Part shown: in pieces, positions 44,466-53,501 of the stretch | How positions within the stretch are numbered: position 1 is the stretch's first letter | Layout: every line of letters starts with the position of its first letter | Source of the DNA: Treponema sp. | GTDB lineage: Bacteria > Spirochaetota > Spirochaetia > Treponematales > Treponemataceae | Reading direction: 5' to 3' | Length of the DNA: 64,000 bases | Assembly (NCBI GenBank): GCA_017940005.1 | Contig: JAGAZO010000006.1 | Span: forward strand, 1-64,000 | The notes under the pieces: generated by a model | Databases searched by the model: none | What the model saw: only the letters and a program-made list of their open reading frames with translations | What the model was told of the DNA's origin: nothing | Translations under genes and position numbers: made by a program

Positions 44466-45719
44466 TTATCGTGCGGTTCGCTTTTTATCAACAAAAAAAT
44501 CCACCGCGGGAACGACATTCACAATCATGCCGTTGTAAGATATTTTGTCTTTTTGATTAAACGTAACGATAAGCGGCTTTACGCCAGGAAATCTCTTGCA
44601 TGTTTCCACGAGCGCATGCACTTCTCGCTCTCGGTTTTCGCTCGTCAATTTCCAACACACTTGCACGGCATGTTGCGGCACACTGCCTTCGCCGTATAAA
44701 AAATCGCATTCAAATGTGGATTCAGCATAATACCACACATTTTTTGTCTTTCGCCGCAACTGAATGAACACTGCGTTTTCAAGCATACGCCCTTTATCGC
44801 TGCCAGCAGAGAGCGTCACGTTAGCTATCATGCCAGTGTCTATGCAGTAGACTTTTTTGGGATTCACAGACTGCGCTTTTGAAGAGTAATCAAATTTCGG
44901 CACAAGGAAAAAGAGATAACTCTGTTCCAAAAACGAAAGATAATCGAGGATTGTAGCTGTTGTCTTCAAACCGAGTTGCGCGGAAAGCTTTGAGCCTGTT
45001 ACAAGGTTTCCACAATTTGATGCAAGATACAGGGCAAGGCTTTTCACCGAGCGCACATCCTTTATACCATGCCGTACTACAATATCGCGCATAAGAATAT
45101 CATCAAAAAGACGTTTCAAAATATCAGTGCATCCGTATTGTAAAAATTCAGGAAAACCGCCGAGCTTTAAATATTTTGCAAACGCATCGCTGTCCGTCTT
45201 GCATTTTTTGAGCAGGCAAAATTCCCCAAACGAAAACGGAAACAGCTCATAGTCTAAATGCCGTCCGGTGAGCCGTGTCCCAAGCTCATAGCTCAAAAGG
45301 GCGGCATTTGAGCCTGTCACTGTAACAAGATTGCTTTTTTTCAGCGTTGCGTTGACAAACACCTCCCACCCTTCAACTGTTTGGATTTCATCAAAATAAA
45401 GAATTTGCGCACCGCCATGTTTTTTTTGATATGTGTCTATGGCCTCGTTTAAAATCACGAAATCGGCGCGTGAAAAGCCATACAGAGACGGGTCATCAAA
45501 GTTTAAATAAAATGCCCGCCTTTCAGTGCTGAATAAAAAACGGCTGACAAGTGTACTCTTTCCGCATCTACGAATCCCAGTGATAATGCGCGCAAACTCA
45601 GGAATTGCAGACGGAATATCGGCAGCAGAGACACGAGGAATTTTTAAAAGCACCTTTTTAGAAGATATTTCCATTTTTTGCCTATCGGATGTCTGCAAAA
45701 TGTTTTCTACGGTTATCAT
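44466..45719 (-). CDS. AAA ATPase with DUF4143 C-terminal domain
   Basis: This 417-residue protein belongs to the large family of stand-alone ATPases with DUF4143, often horizontally moved and of unknown role. Walker A is TGIRRCGKSTL, Walker B is ILYFDEIQTVEGW, and sensor residues lie in LVTVTGSNAALLS. The C-terminal nuclease-like part has STFECDFLYGEG and VQVCWKLTSENREREV, a PD-(D/E)XK-like arrangement. It is monocistronic. TTGATT-N17-TATAAT lies upstream, the -10 ends 6 nt before the ATG, and a long palindrome covers the promoter. Confidence 0.88.
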   Translation of the reverse strand: MITVENILQTSDRQKMEISSKKVLLKIPRVSAADIPSAIPEFARIITGIRRCGKSTLVSRFLFSTERRAFYLNFDDPSLYGFSRADFVILNEAIDTYQKKHGGAQILYFDEIQTVEGWEVFVNATLKKSNLVTVTGSNAALLSYELGTRLTGRHLDYELFPFSFGEFCLLKKCKTDSDAFAKYLKLGGFPEFLQYGCTDILKRLFDDILMRDIVVRHGIKDVRSVKSLALYLASNCGNLVTGSKLSAQLGLKTTATILDYLSFLEQSYLFFLVPKFDYSSKAQSVNPKKVYCIDTGMIANVTLSAGSDKGRMLENAVFIQLRRKTKNVWYYAESTFECDFLYGEGSVPQHAVQVCWKLTSENREREVHALVETCKRFPGVKPLIVTFNQKDKISYNGMIVNVVPAVDFFVDKKRTAR

Positions 45720-45725
45720 GCATAT

Positions 45726-45772
45726 ATTATAGTATTTAGTAGTACTATAATCAAGTATATAGTACTACTAAA
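45726..45772 (-). promoter_or_regulatory. Promoter of the DUF4143 ATPase gene with palindromic operator
   Basis: TTGATT (45754-45749), a 17-nt spacer and TATAAT (45731-45726) lie on the minus strand. A perfect 15-bp inverted repeat TTTAGTAGTACTATA (45735-45749) and its complement (45758-45772) surrounds the -35 element. A protein bound here would block the polymerase. Confidence 0.7.
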
Positions 45773-45806
45773 AAGATGTATTTAATGGCAGTAAATACAT
45801 CTTTTT
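45770..45806. repeat. 15-bp perfect hairpin upstream of the ATPase gene
   Basis: AAAAAGATGTATTTA (45770-45784) and its complement (45792-45806), loop ATGGCAG. It may be a terminator of leuA (the gene stops at 46011, but 205 nt lie between) or part of the operator region. Confidence 0.6.
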
Positions 45807-46010
45807 ACTGTCACTAAATACATTATTGGGCAATGTTTTATTGTGCAGAGAGTTTAATGTATCACTTCGTGATATGAACTGCAAGGAAATTATTTAATCC
45901 ATCGCTACTGCGACTTGTGTTTGCCTCGACGCTTACGTTGTAAAAAAGGTATTGAATTCTACTGCGATGCCCTATGAAAACGCCCCCTGTTGTCCAGCGT
46001 CGGAGCACGA

Positions 46011-47708
46011 TTATTTCCCTGCTTCTTTTCTCCACGCAAAATTGATTGCACTCACCACAGCCGCAACACCCGCACGTCCTACATTGCTGCTCTTCCCAAC
46101 GCCCCATACAGTGTTGCCATTTTCAAGCGCAATCTGCACATACGCTATGGCGCTCGTATTGCTGCCTTTTCCAATGCTGTGTTCGTGAAACGACGTAATG
46201 TTGAAGCGTGGTACATTTGTCGTTTTGAGCGCGTTCACAAACGCATCGAGCGGTCCATTGCCTTTTGCCCCGATAGAATATTTTTCGTCATTCCATTCGA
46301 CAACTGCGCGACACAGCACATAATCACTGCTTGCGCTTTCACTGTCAAGGTGCGTTTCATTCAAATCAATTATTTTTAGCGGCGCAGTTTTTTTGAGCCA
46401 CGCATTTTCAAAGCAAGCGTAAATTTCACTCGGCATAAGTTCACGCTGCGCATCATCTGCAACAGTCTTAACAATTTCCCCAAATGCAACATGCATAGCT
46501 TTTGGCAGTACAATGCTATAATCATTTTCAAGAATAAACGCGGCGCCGCCTTTTCCACTCTGACTATTTATCCTTATAATACCTTCATACTCACGTCCTA
46601 TGTCGTGCGGGTCAATCGTCAAATACGGAACATCCCACAGAGCATCTTTGTCCATCTTTTCGCGCGCTGCCATACCCTTGCGTATTGCATCTTGGTGTGA
46701 GCCTGAAAATGCCGTGAACACGAGCTCCCCTGCATATGGCACGCGCGGACCAACTGTCATGCCAGTAAAAAGCTCGTACTGGCGGCGCACATCATCAATA
46801 TGAGAAAAATCGAGCTTGGGATCTATGCCCTGCGTGTACATGTTGAGCGCAACATTGACAATGTCGAGATTGCCTGTGCGCTCACCGTTTCCGAACAACG
46901 TGCCTTCAACCCTGTCAGCTCCTGCAAGAAGCGCAAGCTCGCACGACGCAACGCCCTCTCCTCTGTCATTGTGATTATGAATACTCACTGTCACATTTTC
47001 GCGATTTGTAATGTGCTTGCAAAAATATTCTACTTGGTCTGCAAAAACATTGGGAGAGGCACACTCTACAGTCGTCGGCAAATTCAAAATGATTTTGCCG
47101 CTCGTCTTTTCCCACTGTGTTTTTACCGCTTCGCATACGTCAACAGCATATTCTATTTCTGTCGTCGAAAAACTTTCGGGCGAATACTGCAAACGTATAT
47201 CAGTTTCACCTTTAAAAGCAAGACAGTCCTGTACGCACTTTACGCCATCAACTGCAAGCTGCTTGACTTGCTCTTTTGTCATACCGAACGTATAGTTCCG
47301 CTGCGCAGGTGAAGTAGAATTATAGATATGAAAAATCACGTGGGAAGCTCCTCTAATCGCCTCAAATGTTTTTTTAACAAGATGTTCGCGCGCTTGACAG
47401 AGTACTTGCAGTGTTACGTCATTCGGCACGCGGTTTTCATCAATAAGACGGCGCAAAAATGTATATTCAGTTTCAGATGCAGATGGGAATCCCACCTCAA
47501 TTTCCTTAAAGCCCAAGCGTACAAGCAAATCAAAAAATGCAAGTTTTTGCTCGACACCCATAGGATTTACGAGCGCTTGATTCCCATCACGTAAATCAAC
47601 AGAGCACCATATGGGCGCTTTTGTGATGCACTTGTCCGGCCACTCGCGCTTTTCAATCGGAATTCGCGGAAACTGAGTGTACTTACCGTTCACATTCATG
47701 CCTGCCAT
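46011..47708 (-). CDS. leuA: 2-isopropylmalate synthase
   Basis: LeuA condenses acetyl-CoA with 2-oxoisovalerate as the first committed step of leucine synthesis. It has WCSVDLRDGNQALVNPMG (metal Asp), FKEIEVGFPSASETE, VSIHNHNDRGEGVASCELA and RVEGTLFGNGERTGN, then a C-terminal leucine-sensing domain. At 565 residues it is the long, fungal/actinobacterial-type form. I chose ATG 47708 with AGGAGG 9 nt upstream; a longer frame from 47738 adds ten residues without support. It is preceded by a leucine leader peptide and attenuator. Confidence 0.95.
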   Translation of the reverse strand: MAGMNVNGKYTQFPRIPIEKREWPDKCITKAPIWCSVDLRDGNQALVNPMGVEQKLAFFDLLVRLGFKEIEVGFPSASETEYTFLRRLIDENRVPNDVTLQVLCQAREHLVKKTFEAIRGASHVIFHIYNSTSPAQRNYTFGMTKEQVKQLAVDGVKCVQDCLAFKGETDIRLQYSPESFSTTEIEYAVDVCEAVKTQWEKTSGKIILNLPTTVECASPNVFADQVEYFCKHITNRENVTVSIHNHNDRGEGVASCELALLAGADRVEGTLFGNGERTGNLDIVNVALNMYTQGIDPKLDFSHIDDVRRQYELFTGMTVGPRVPYAGELVFTAFSGSHQDAIRKGMAAREKMDKDALWDVPYLTIDPHDIGREYEGIIRINSQSGKGGAAFILENDYSIVLPKAMHVAFGEIVKTVADDAQRELMPSEIYACFENAWLKKTAPLKIIDLNETHLDSESASSDYVLCRAVVEWNDEKYSIGAKGNGPLDAFVNALKTTNVPRFNITSFHEHSIGKGSNTSAIAYVQIALENGNTVWGVGKSSNVGRAGVAAVVSAINFAWRKEAGK

Positions 47709-47755
47709 AGTATCATACCTCCTAGTGCAACATACCAACGCGCGGCAAGCTTTAA

Positions 47756-47786
47756 AACAAAAAACCTGCCGCCACGCGACAGGTTT
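47756..47786 (-). terminator. Attenuator terminator of leuA
   Basis: On the minus strand AAACCTG (47786-47780) and CAGGTTT (47768-47762) form the stem around TCGCGTGGCGG, followed by a T-rich tract (TTTTTTGTTTT). It lies between the leader peptide stop and leuA, so read-through decides leuA expression. Confidence 0.8.
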
Positions 47787-47819
47787 GCAATTTGTTTAGT
47801 ATACGACTATACAACACCG

Positions 47820-47873
47820 TCAACGTTGGCAAAAAAAGAGACGATTGCCTAGTAGTAGTGTTATATATATCAT
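47820..47873 (-). CDS. leuL: Leucine leader peptide (attenuation)
   Basis: A 17-codon frame MIYITLLLGNRLFFCQR, then TGA. Residues 6-8 are three successive CTA leucine codons and residue 12 is Leu (CTC): four Leu of 17. The peptide sits between a TTGACC-N17-AATACT promoter and the attenuator before leuA. In classical attenuation, a ribosome stalled at Leu codons when charged tRNA-Leu is scarce prevents the terminator. The ATG has no Shine-Dalgarno sequence and starts 6 nt after the -10 box, so it is probably translated from a leaderless mRNA. No alternative hairpin was verified. Confidence 0.75.
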   Translation of the reverse strand: MIYITLLLGNRLFFCQR

Positions 47874-47879
47874 AATACT

Positions 47880-47908
47880 AGTATTGCGTAAAAAGCAAAA
47901 AAGGTCAA
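47880..47908 (-). promoter_or_regulatory. Promoter of the leu leader
   Basis: On the minus strand TTGACC (47908-47903), a 17-nt spacer and AATACT (47885-47880). The leader ATG is at 47873, 6 nt below the -10 box. Confidence 0.65.
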
Positions 47909-48051
47909 GTATCTATGCCAGTGATATATTGACAACCAGCGAAAAAGTGGACACCCAGAAATTCAATGAAAAGTATTGCAAATTGTCTCGCTGGACGGAA
48001 CTCCGCCTGTTACTTCTTGCAAGTTTACAATTTGCCTGTGCGATGGATAAA

Positions 48052-48087
48052 AAAACAGTCATTCTCAATGATAAGAATGACTGTTTT
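48052..48087 (-). terminator. Terminator of the rpmG-to-rpsG operon
   Basis: A 14-bp perfect hairpin (48087-48074 and 48065-48052) with an 8-nt loop, followed on the minus strand by TTTTTTT at 48055-48048 region. It lies 63 nt after the rpsG stop. Confidence 0.8.
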
Positions 48088-48150
48088 GGAATTCACCAAC
48101 AAATAGCACGCATATGAACACACATCAACAGACAGATGCGCGCAACACGC

Positions 48151-48621
48151 TTACCATCTGTAATGCGCAAACGCTTTATTCGCTTCTGCCATTTTGTGCG
48201 TATCTTCTTTTTTCTTAAATGCAGCGCCAGTATTATTATATGCATCAAACAATTCTGCAGAAAGCGTATCAGCCATGCCGTGCCCATTCCTATTGCGTGC
48301 AGCAGTAATAATCCAACGCATTGCAAGCGCTTCTTTGCGCGCATCACGAATTTCCATAGGTACTTGATATGTTGCACCACCAACGCGCCGTGATTTTACT
48401 TCTACCATAGGCTTAACGTTGTCGAGCGCCTTGAGAAACACTTCAAGCGGATCTTTATCTGTTTTTGTTTTTAAATTATCCATTGCTGTATACAAAATGC
48501 GCTTGCTTGTTTCCTTTTTACCGTTAAGCATCATGCGTGTAATGAACTTTGACACAACTTTACTATTATATTTTACATCCGGCATAACAGGACGATCGAT
48601 TGTTTTTTTATGTCTGCCCAT
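48151..48621 (-). CDS. rpsG: 30S ribosomal protein S7
   Basis: S7 is an early-binding small-subunit protein and regulator of the str operon. The 156-residue sequence has the family start ([19 protein letters not shown]), [20 protein letters not shown] and the C-terminal [19 protein letters not shown] precedes the ATG. Here rpsG is the last gene; fusA and tufA do not follow, in contrast with the usual str operon, and a terminator lies just downstream. Confidence 0.98.
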   Translation of the reverse strand: MGRHKKTIDRPVMPDVKYNSKVVSKFITRMMLNGKKETSKRILYTAMDNLKTKTDKDPLEVFLKALDNVKPMVEVKSRRVGGATYQVPMEIRDARKEALAMRWIITAARNRNGHGMADTLSAELFDAYNNTGAAFKKKEDTHKMAEANKAFAHYRW

Positions 48622-48652
48622 AATATCTCCTCTACGTTAATACCTGCAAGCA

Positions 48653-49027
48653 TTACGCCTTTGGACGCTTCGCACCATATTTTGAACGACCGCGTTTTCG
48701 TCCGTCAACACCAAGCGTATCCTTTGTGCCGCGAATGATGTGGTAACGCACGCCCGGCAAGTCTTTTACACGACCACCACGTACCAAAACAACAGAGTGT
48801 TCCTGCAAATTGTGTCCAATGCCGGGAATATATGCAGTAACTTCTATGCCATTGCTCAACCGAACACGCGCAATTTTCCGAAGCGCAGAATTCGGCTTTT
48901 TGGGAGTCATAGTCATAACACGCGTGCATACGCCGCGCTTTTGCGGGCACGACTCAAGGGCTGGAGCTTTTGTTCTGTTCGCAGCCGATTTGCGCCCTCG
49001 ATGAATCAATTGATTAATTGTAGGCAC
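48653..49027 (-). CDS. rpsL: 30S ribosomal protein S12
   Basis: S12 acts in decoding. Its 124 residues contain [12 protein letters not shown], the streptomycin-related loop [17 protein letters not shown] with Lys in PKKPNS, and [19 protein letters not shown]. The Lys residues that relate to streptomycin sensitivity are unchanged. It lies 182 nt after rpoC; that gap has no recognised terminator, and AGGAGG stands before the start. Confidence 0.98.
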   Translation of the reverse strand: MPTINQLIHRGRKSAANRTKAPALESCPQKRGVCTRVMTMTPKKPNSALRKIARVRLSNGIEVTAYIPGIGHNLQEHSVVLVRGGRVKDLPGVRYHIIRGTKDTLGVDGRKRGRSKYGAKRPKA

Positions 49028-49209
49028 CGCCTACCTCCTTTACTAATTCAAACTAATCCGGCAGCACTCCGGAAAATATATTGCATAAAACGTATTAAAG
49101 ATAGGAATTAACTATACAAATTTTTACGCCTTTCGTCAATACGTTTCTCCAGTATGACAGCCAAAAAGTATATTCTATCTTTTAGTCAGCCACACGCTCT
49201 TTCAAAATA

Positions 49210-52200
49210 TCAATCTGCTTCAGGTTCTTCGTTATCGAATGCAGCATCCTCCGCCATGCTCAATGCTTCTTGCTCTTTTTCAATTCGGCGGCGTTCAAGA
49301 ATTTCATCCATCTGTATGTCAAGGTCTTTATCGCTTTCGTCGAACAGCTTAATATTCCTGTAATTGCGTATTCCCGTGCCCGCAGGAATCATGTGCCCGA
49401 TTGCAACATTTTCTTTTATGCCGTATAAGCCATCGACAGAACCTGATATTGCGGCGTTCGTAAGCACACGCGTCGTTTCTTGGAATGATGCTGCAGAGAT
49501 GAACGAATCAACGCCAAGCGAAGCTTTTGTAATACCTTGGAACATCGGCCGACCGATTGCACTCTGCCCGCCTTCTTGAACAACGCGCTTGTTTTCCGCA
49601 TGGAACTTGTATTTATCAACTTGCTGACCATAGATAAAATGCGTATCGCCAACTGCGACAATTTCCACTTTGCGTAACATCTGCCGCACAATAATTCCAA
49701 TATGTTTATCGTTGATGTCCACGCCTTGCGCACGGTACACTTGCTGAATCTCATCCATAAGATAATTTTGTAGCGCATTTTCACCAAGTATTGCCAAAAT
49801 GTCATGCGGACTCGGAGAACCGTCGCACAACTGTTCTCCTGCTTCAACGTGGTCGCCGTCACGCACGAGCATACGCTTATTCATAGGAACAGCGTGCTCA
49901 TACACTTTGCCAAACTCATCTTCCACCGCAACAATGCGCCGTCCTTTCATCACGCCTCGAAATTTAACGAACCCTGAAATCTTTGAGAGCACGCATGGAT
50001 TCTTCGGCTTGCGCGCTTCGAATAATTCAGAAACGCGCGGCAAACCACCGGTGATATCGCTCGACTTTACCGCGCCTTTAGGAAGTTTTGCAAGCGTTAC
50101 ACCCGCAGCGACTTTCTGCTTGTCTTCAACGTTGAGCACTGCTCCCGCAGGCAGCGGATAGCTTCCGCTCTCGTTGCCCGCTTCATCTGTAATGAGAATG
50201 CGCGGTTGGCGCACATCGAGATGCAAATCGCTGATGATACGCTCGACATTACCAGTGTCCAAATCCATATGCTCTTCGAGCGTTGAACCGACGATAATAT
50301 CTTCAAAGTGAATGTAACCATCGCTCTCCGCAATAATCGGTTCATTGAACGGATCAAATTCGCCAATAGGTTTTCCCGCTTCCACAATGTCGTCAGCTTT
50401 TACATAGATAGTAGAACCATTTGCAATATCAATTTTTACTTCGTTGCGCATAAGATAAACAGTATTGTTGCGAATCATGACTTTTGCAGCCGCAGAAGAT
50501 TTTATTTCTTCATTTTTCTTTGAAAGAATAATGCTATCTTTGAGAATCCTGTCACCGTCAGCAACTTTCAACTCTGCGCCTTTTGCAATTGGAAACTGCT
50601 CAAAAATACGATTCACTATCATTGAACCTTTGCGCGTAAAAAGCCACTTGCCATCTTTCATCTCAACATGCGTACCAGACACATCTTTCACAAAAGCGTT
50701 AAACTTTAGCACAATATGATTTTCTTCCGTTGTCTTTTCCGCAGCTCCTCCAGAATGGAATGTGCGGAGCGTAAGCTGTGTGCCCGGCTGCCCGATTGAC
50801 TGTGCCGCAATAATGCCGACAGCTTCGCCAATTTCAACTATTTTGTTGCGCGCAAGATTTTGTCCGTAGCACTTTACGCAGATTCCATGACGCGCTTCGC
50901 AGGTGAGCACTGTGCGTAGCTTCACCTTTTCAACACCAGCTTCATCAATGGCATGTGCAAGCACGGGGTCAATATACTGATTCACGTCACACAATAACTC
51001 GCCAGTAATTGGATGAATGACGCGCTCTATCGTGTAGTGACCAACAATTCTGTCGGCAAGCGGAACGCTGATTTCATCGCCCTCTTTTATTGCAGCATAA
51101 TCAATGCCATTGATAGTGCCGCAGTCGTCATCATTGACAACAACATCTTGCGCCACATCAACAAGTCGCCGCGTCATATAGCCAGCATCAGCAGTTTTCA
51201 ACGCAGTGTCTGACAAACCTTTGCGCGCGCCGTTTGTTGAAATGAAGAATTCTATGACAGAAAGCCCCTCTTTGAAGTTGGAGCGAATCGGCAGCTCAAT
51301 GATGTCGCCATTTGGCTTTGCCATAAGACCACGCATCGCCGCAAGCTGTGAAATCTGTTTTGGAGAGCCGCGCGCACCAGACTTTGCCATCATGTAGATG
51401 GTATTGAAGCCGTCTTTATCTTTGGCAAGGTTATCCATCATTATTTTTGAAAGTTCATCATTTGCGCGCGCCCACAAGTCCGTTACTTTTTGATAGCGTT
51501 CTTCCGCAGTGATAATGCCCTTTGAATACTGGCTCACTATCTCTTCAACTTCTTTGTTCGCCTTTTCAACCATCTTTTTCTTTTCGGAGGGAACAAGAAT
51601 GTCGTCCATGGAAAGCGTCGCTCCATAAAATGTAGCGTTTTTGTAGCCACACGCTTTAATTGCATCAAGCATTTTTATCGTGAGCCATGCTCCTTGCGTA
51701 TGGTACACATGCTCAATCATCTTGCGCAATTTTTTATCGTCCATCTGCTCGTTTACATAGCCAATATCGTCGGGCATTTCTTCGTTGAATGCGAGAATGC
51801 CAGCAGATGTTTTAATAACTTCACCTGCATTAAATGCGCCTTCTTCAAATGATTTTTTGGGTACAGGCACGTTGATTGCAGCTTGCCATTCAATGCTGCC
51901 ACTTTCCGCCGCCATGCGCGCCTCATCAGCAGAAGAAAAACGCCTGCCCGTGCCTTTTGCGTTCGGCTTAATCGATGTCATGTAGTAGATGCCGAGCACC
52001 ATATCCTGCGACGGATAGACGATTGTGTTGCCGTTCGCCGGGTCAAGAAGGTTTCGCGCGGAAAGCATGAGCGTCCAGCACTCCATCTGCGCCGCTTGTG
52101 TGAGCGGCACGTGGATTGCCATCTGGTCGCCGTCAAAGTCAGCGTTGAACGCTTTGCACGCAAGCGGATGCAGTTTGATTGCCTTGCCTTCAACGAGCAC

Positions 52201-53484
52201 CGGCTCGAATGCCTGAATGCCCAGTCGGTGCAATGTCGGCGCACGATTGAGCATGACAGGATGCTCGCGCACCACTTCGTCAAGGATTGCGTACACTTCG
52301 GGCGATTCCGATTCAACGAGGATTTTTGCCTTTTTAATGTTGAACACCACGTCTTTATCAACGAGCTTTTTCATGATGAACGGTTTGAACAGCTCAAGCG
52401 CCATCTTTGTGGGAAGCCCGCACTGCCACAGCTTCAACTCCGGTCCTACAACGATTACTGAACGACCTGAATAGTCAACACGCTTTCCGAGCAGATTTTG
52501 ACGAAATCGTCCCTGCTTGCCTTTGAGCATATCGCTAATCGATTTAAGCGGGCGGTTTGACGCGCCTTTGACAACGCGCTTTCGCTTGCTGTTATCAAAC
52601 AACGCATCAACTGCCTCTTGCAACATGCGCTTTTCATTTCTGATGATGATGTCTGGCGCAGAAAGCTGCTGCAAGCGCTTGAGACGGTTATTACGGTTTA
52701 TGACGCGGCGATACAAATCGTTCAAGTCGCTCGTGGCAAACCGCCCGCCGTCAAGCTGCACCATGGGGCGCAAATCTGGCGGAATGACGGGGATAACGTC
52801 TAAAATCATCCAGCTCGCTTTGTTACCGCTCTCACGGAAATGCTCCACAATTTCAATGCGTTTTAAAAGCCGCCTATCACTCTTTGCGCCTTTTTCAATC
52901 ATCTTTGCGCGGAGCTCAACAGCAAGTGCATCAAGATCAAGCCCCTCAAGGAGCATTTTAATCGCCTCCGCGCCCATATCGGCGGTAAATGTTTCGCCGT
53001 AACGCTCGCGCGCTTCATTGTACTCGTCTTCCGTGAGCAGTTGCATTTTTTTCAAATCGGTGTCACCTGGCTCTATGACAATGTATTTTTCGTAATAGAG
53101 CACGGAGCGCAATGCGGCAACTTGCAAATCGAGCAGCAGCCCCATGCGGCTCGGCACAGAGCGGTAGTACCAGATGTGGCTCACAGGAGCTGCAAGCTCT
53201 ATGTGGCCGGTGCGCTCGCGACGCACTTTAAAATCGGTAACTTCGACGCCGCACCTGTCACAGATGACGCCTTTGTAGCGGATAGACTTAAATTTGCCGC
53301 AGTAACATTCCCACTCTTTTGTGGTGCCGAAAATGCGCTCGCAAAAAAGTCCGTCTTTTTCAGGACGAAGCGTGCGGTAATTGATAGTCTCGGGCTTTTT
53401 CACTTCGCCATATGACCACGCGCGAATCGTATCGGGCGAGGCAAGCTTTATCTTTAAGCTGTCAAAATCTTGAATATCACGCAT
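49210..53484 (-). CDS. rpoC: DNA-directed RNA polymerase, beta' subunit
   Basis: The 1424-residue beta' subunit has the N-terminal zinc site [20 protein letters not shown], the catalytic Mg site [16 protein letters not shown], the second zinc site [17 protein letters not shown] and the trigger-loop segment [22 protein letters not shown]. Length is typical. It follows rpoB by 17 nt with AGGAG before the ATG. Confidence 0.98.
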   Translation of the reverse strand: MRDIQDFDSLKIKLASPDTIRAWSYGEVKKPETINYRTLRPEKDGLFCERIFGTTKEWECYCGKFKSIRYKGVICDRCGVEVTDFKVRRERTGHIELAAPVSHIWYYRSVPSRMGLLLDLQVAALRSVLYYEKYIVIEPGDTDLKKMQLLTEDEYNEARERYGETFTADMGAEAIKMLLEGLDLDALAVELRAKMIEKGAKSDRRLLKRIEIVEHFRESGNKASWMILDVIPVIPPDLRPMVQLDGGRFATSDLNDLYRRVINRNNRLKRLQQLSAPDIIIRNEKRMLQEAVDALFDNSKRKRVVKGASNRPLKSISDMLKGKQGRFRQNLLGKRVDYSGRSVIVVGPELKLWQCGLPTKMALELFKPFIMKKLVDKDVVFNIKKAKILVESESPEVYAILDEVVREHPVMLNRAPTLHRLGIQAFEPVLVEGKAIKLHPLACKAFNADFDGDQMAIHVPLTQAAQMECWTLMLSARNLLDPANGNTIVYPSQDMVLGIYYMTSIKPNAKGTGRRFSSADEARMAAESGSIEWQAAINVPVPKKSFEEGAFNAGEVIKTSAGILAFNEEMPDDIGYVNEQMDDKKLRKMIEHVYHTQGAWLTIKMLDAIKACGYKNATFYGATLSMDDILVPSEKKKMVEKANKEVEEIVSQYSKGIITAEERYQKVTDLWARANDELSKIMMDNLAKDKDGFNTIYMMAKSGARGSPKQISQLAAMRGLMAKPNGDIIELPIRSNFKEGLSVIEFFISTNGARKGLSDTALKTADAGYMTRRLVDVAQDVVVNDDDCGTINGIDYAAIKEGDEISVPLADRIVGHYTIERVIHPITGELLCDVNQYIDPVLAHAIDEAGVEKVKLRTVLTCEARHGICVKCYGQNLARNKIVEIGEAVGIIAAQSIGQPGTQLTLRTFHSGGAAEKTTEENHIVLKFNAFVKDVSGTHVEMKDGKWLFTRKGSMIVNRIFEQFPIAKGAELKVADGDRILKDSIILSKKNEEIKSSAAAKVMIRNNTVYLMRNEVKIDIANGSTIYVKADDIVEAGKPIGEFDPFNEPIIAESDGYIHFEDIIVGSTLEEHMDLDTGNVERIISDLHLDVRQPRILITDEAGNESGSYPLPAGAVLNVEDKQKVAAGVTLAKLPKGAVKSSDITGGLPRVSELFEARKPKNPCVLSKISGFVKFRGVMKGRRIVAVEDEFGKVYEHAVPMNKRMLVRDGDHVEAGEQLCDGSPSPHDILAILGENALQNYLMDEIQQVYRAQGVDINDKHIGIIVRQMLRKVEIVAVGDTHFIYGQQVDKYKFHAENKRVVQEGGQSAIGRPMFQGITKASLGVDSFISAASFQETTRVLTNAAISGSVDGLYGIKENVAIGHMIPAGTGIRNYRNIKLFDESDKDLDIQMDEILERRRIEKEQEALSMAEDAAFDNEEPEAD

Positions 53485-53501
53485 TCATTTCTCCTGTTGT
53501 G

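Noticed and set aside
45862-46107. 81-residue Cys-rich minus frame after leuA
   Set aside because: It overlaps the C-terminal part of leuA in another frame; the Cys richness comes from the Ala codons of LeuA read out of frame.
47845-48117. 90-residue plus-strand frame over the leu leader region
   Set aside because: It crosses the minus-strand promoter and the rpsG terminator and has no recognisable sequence.
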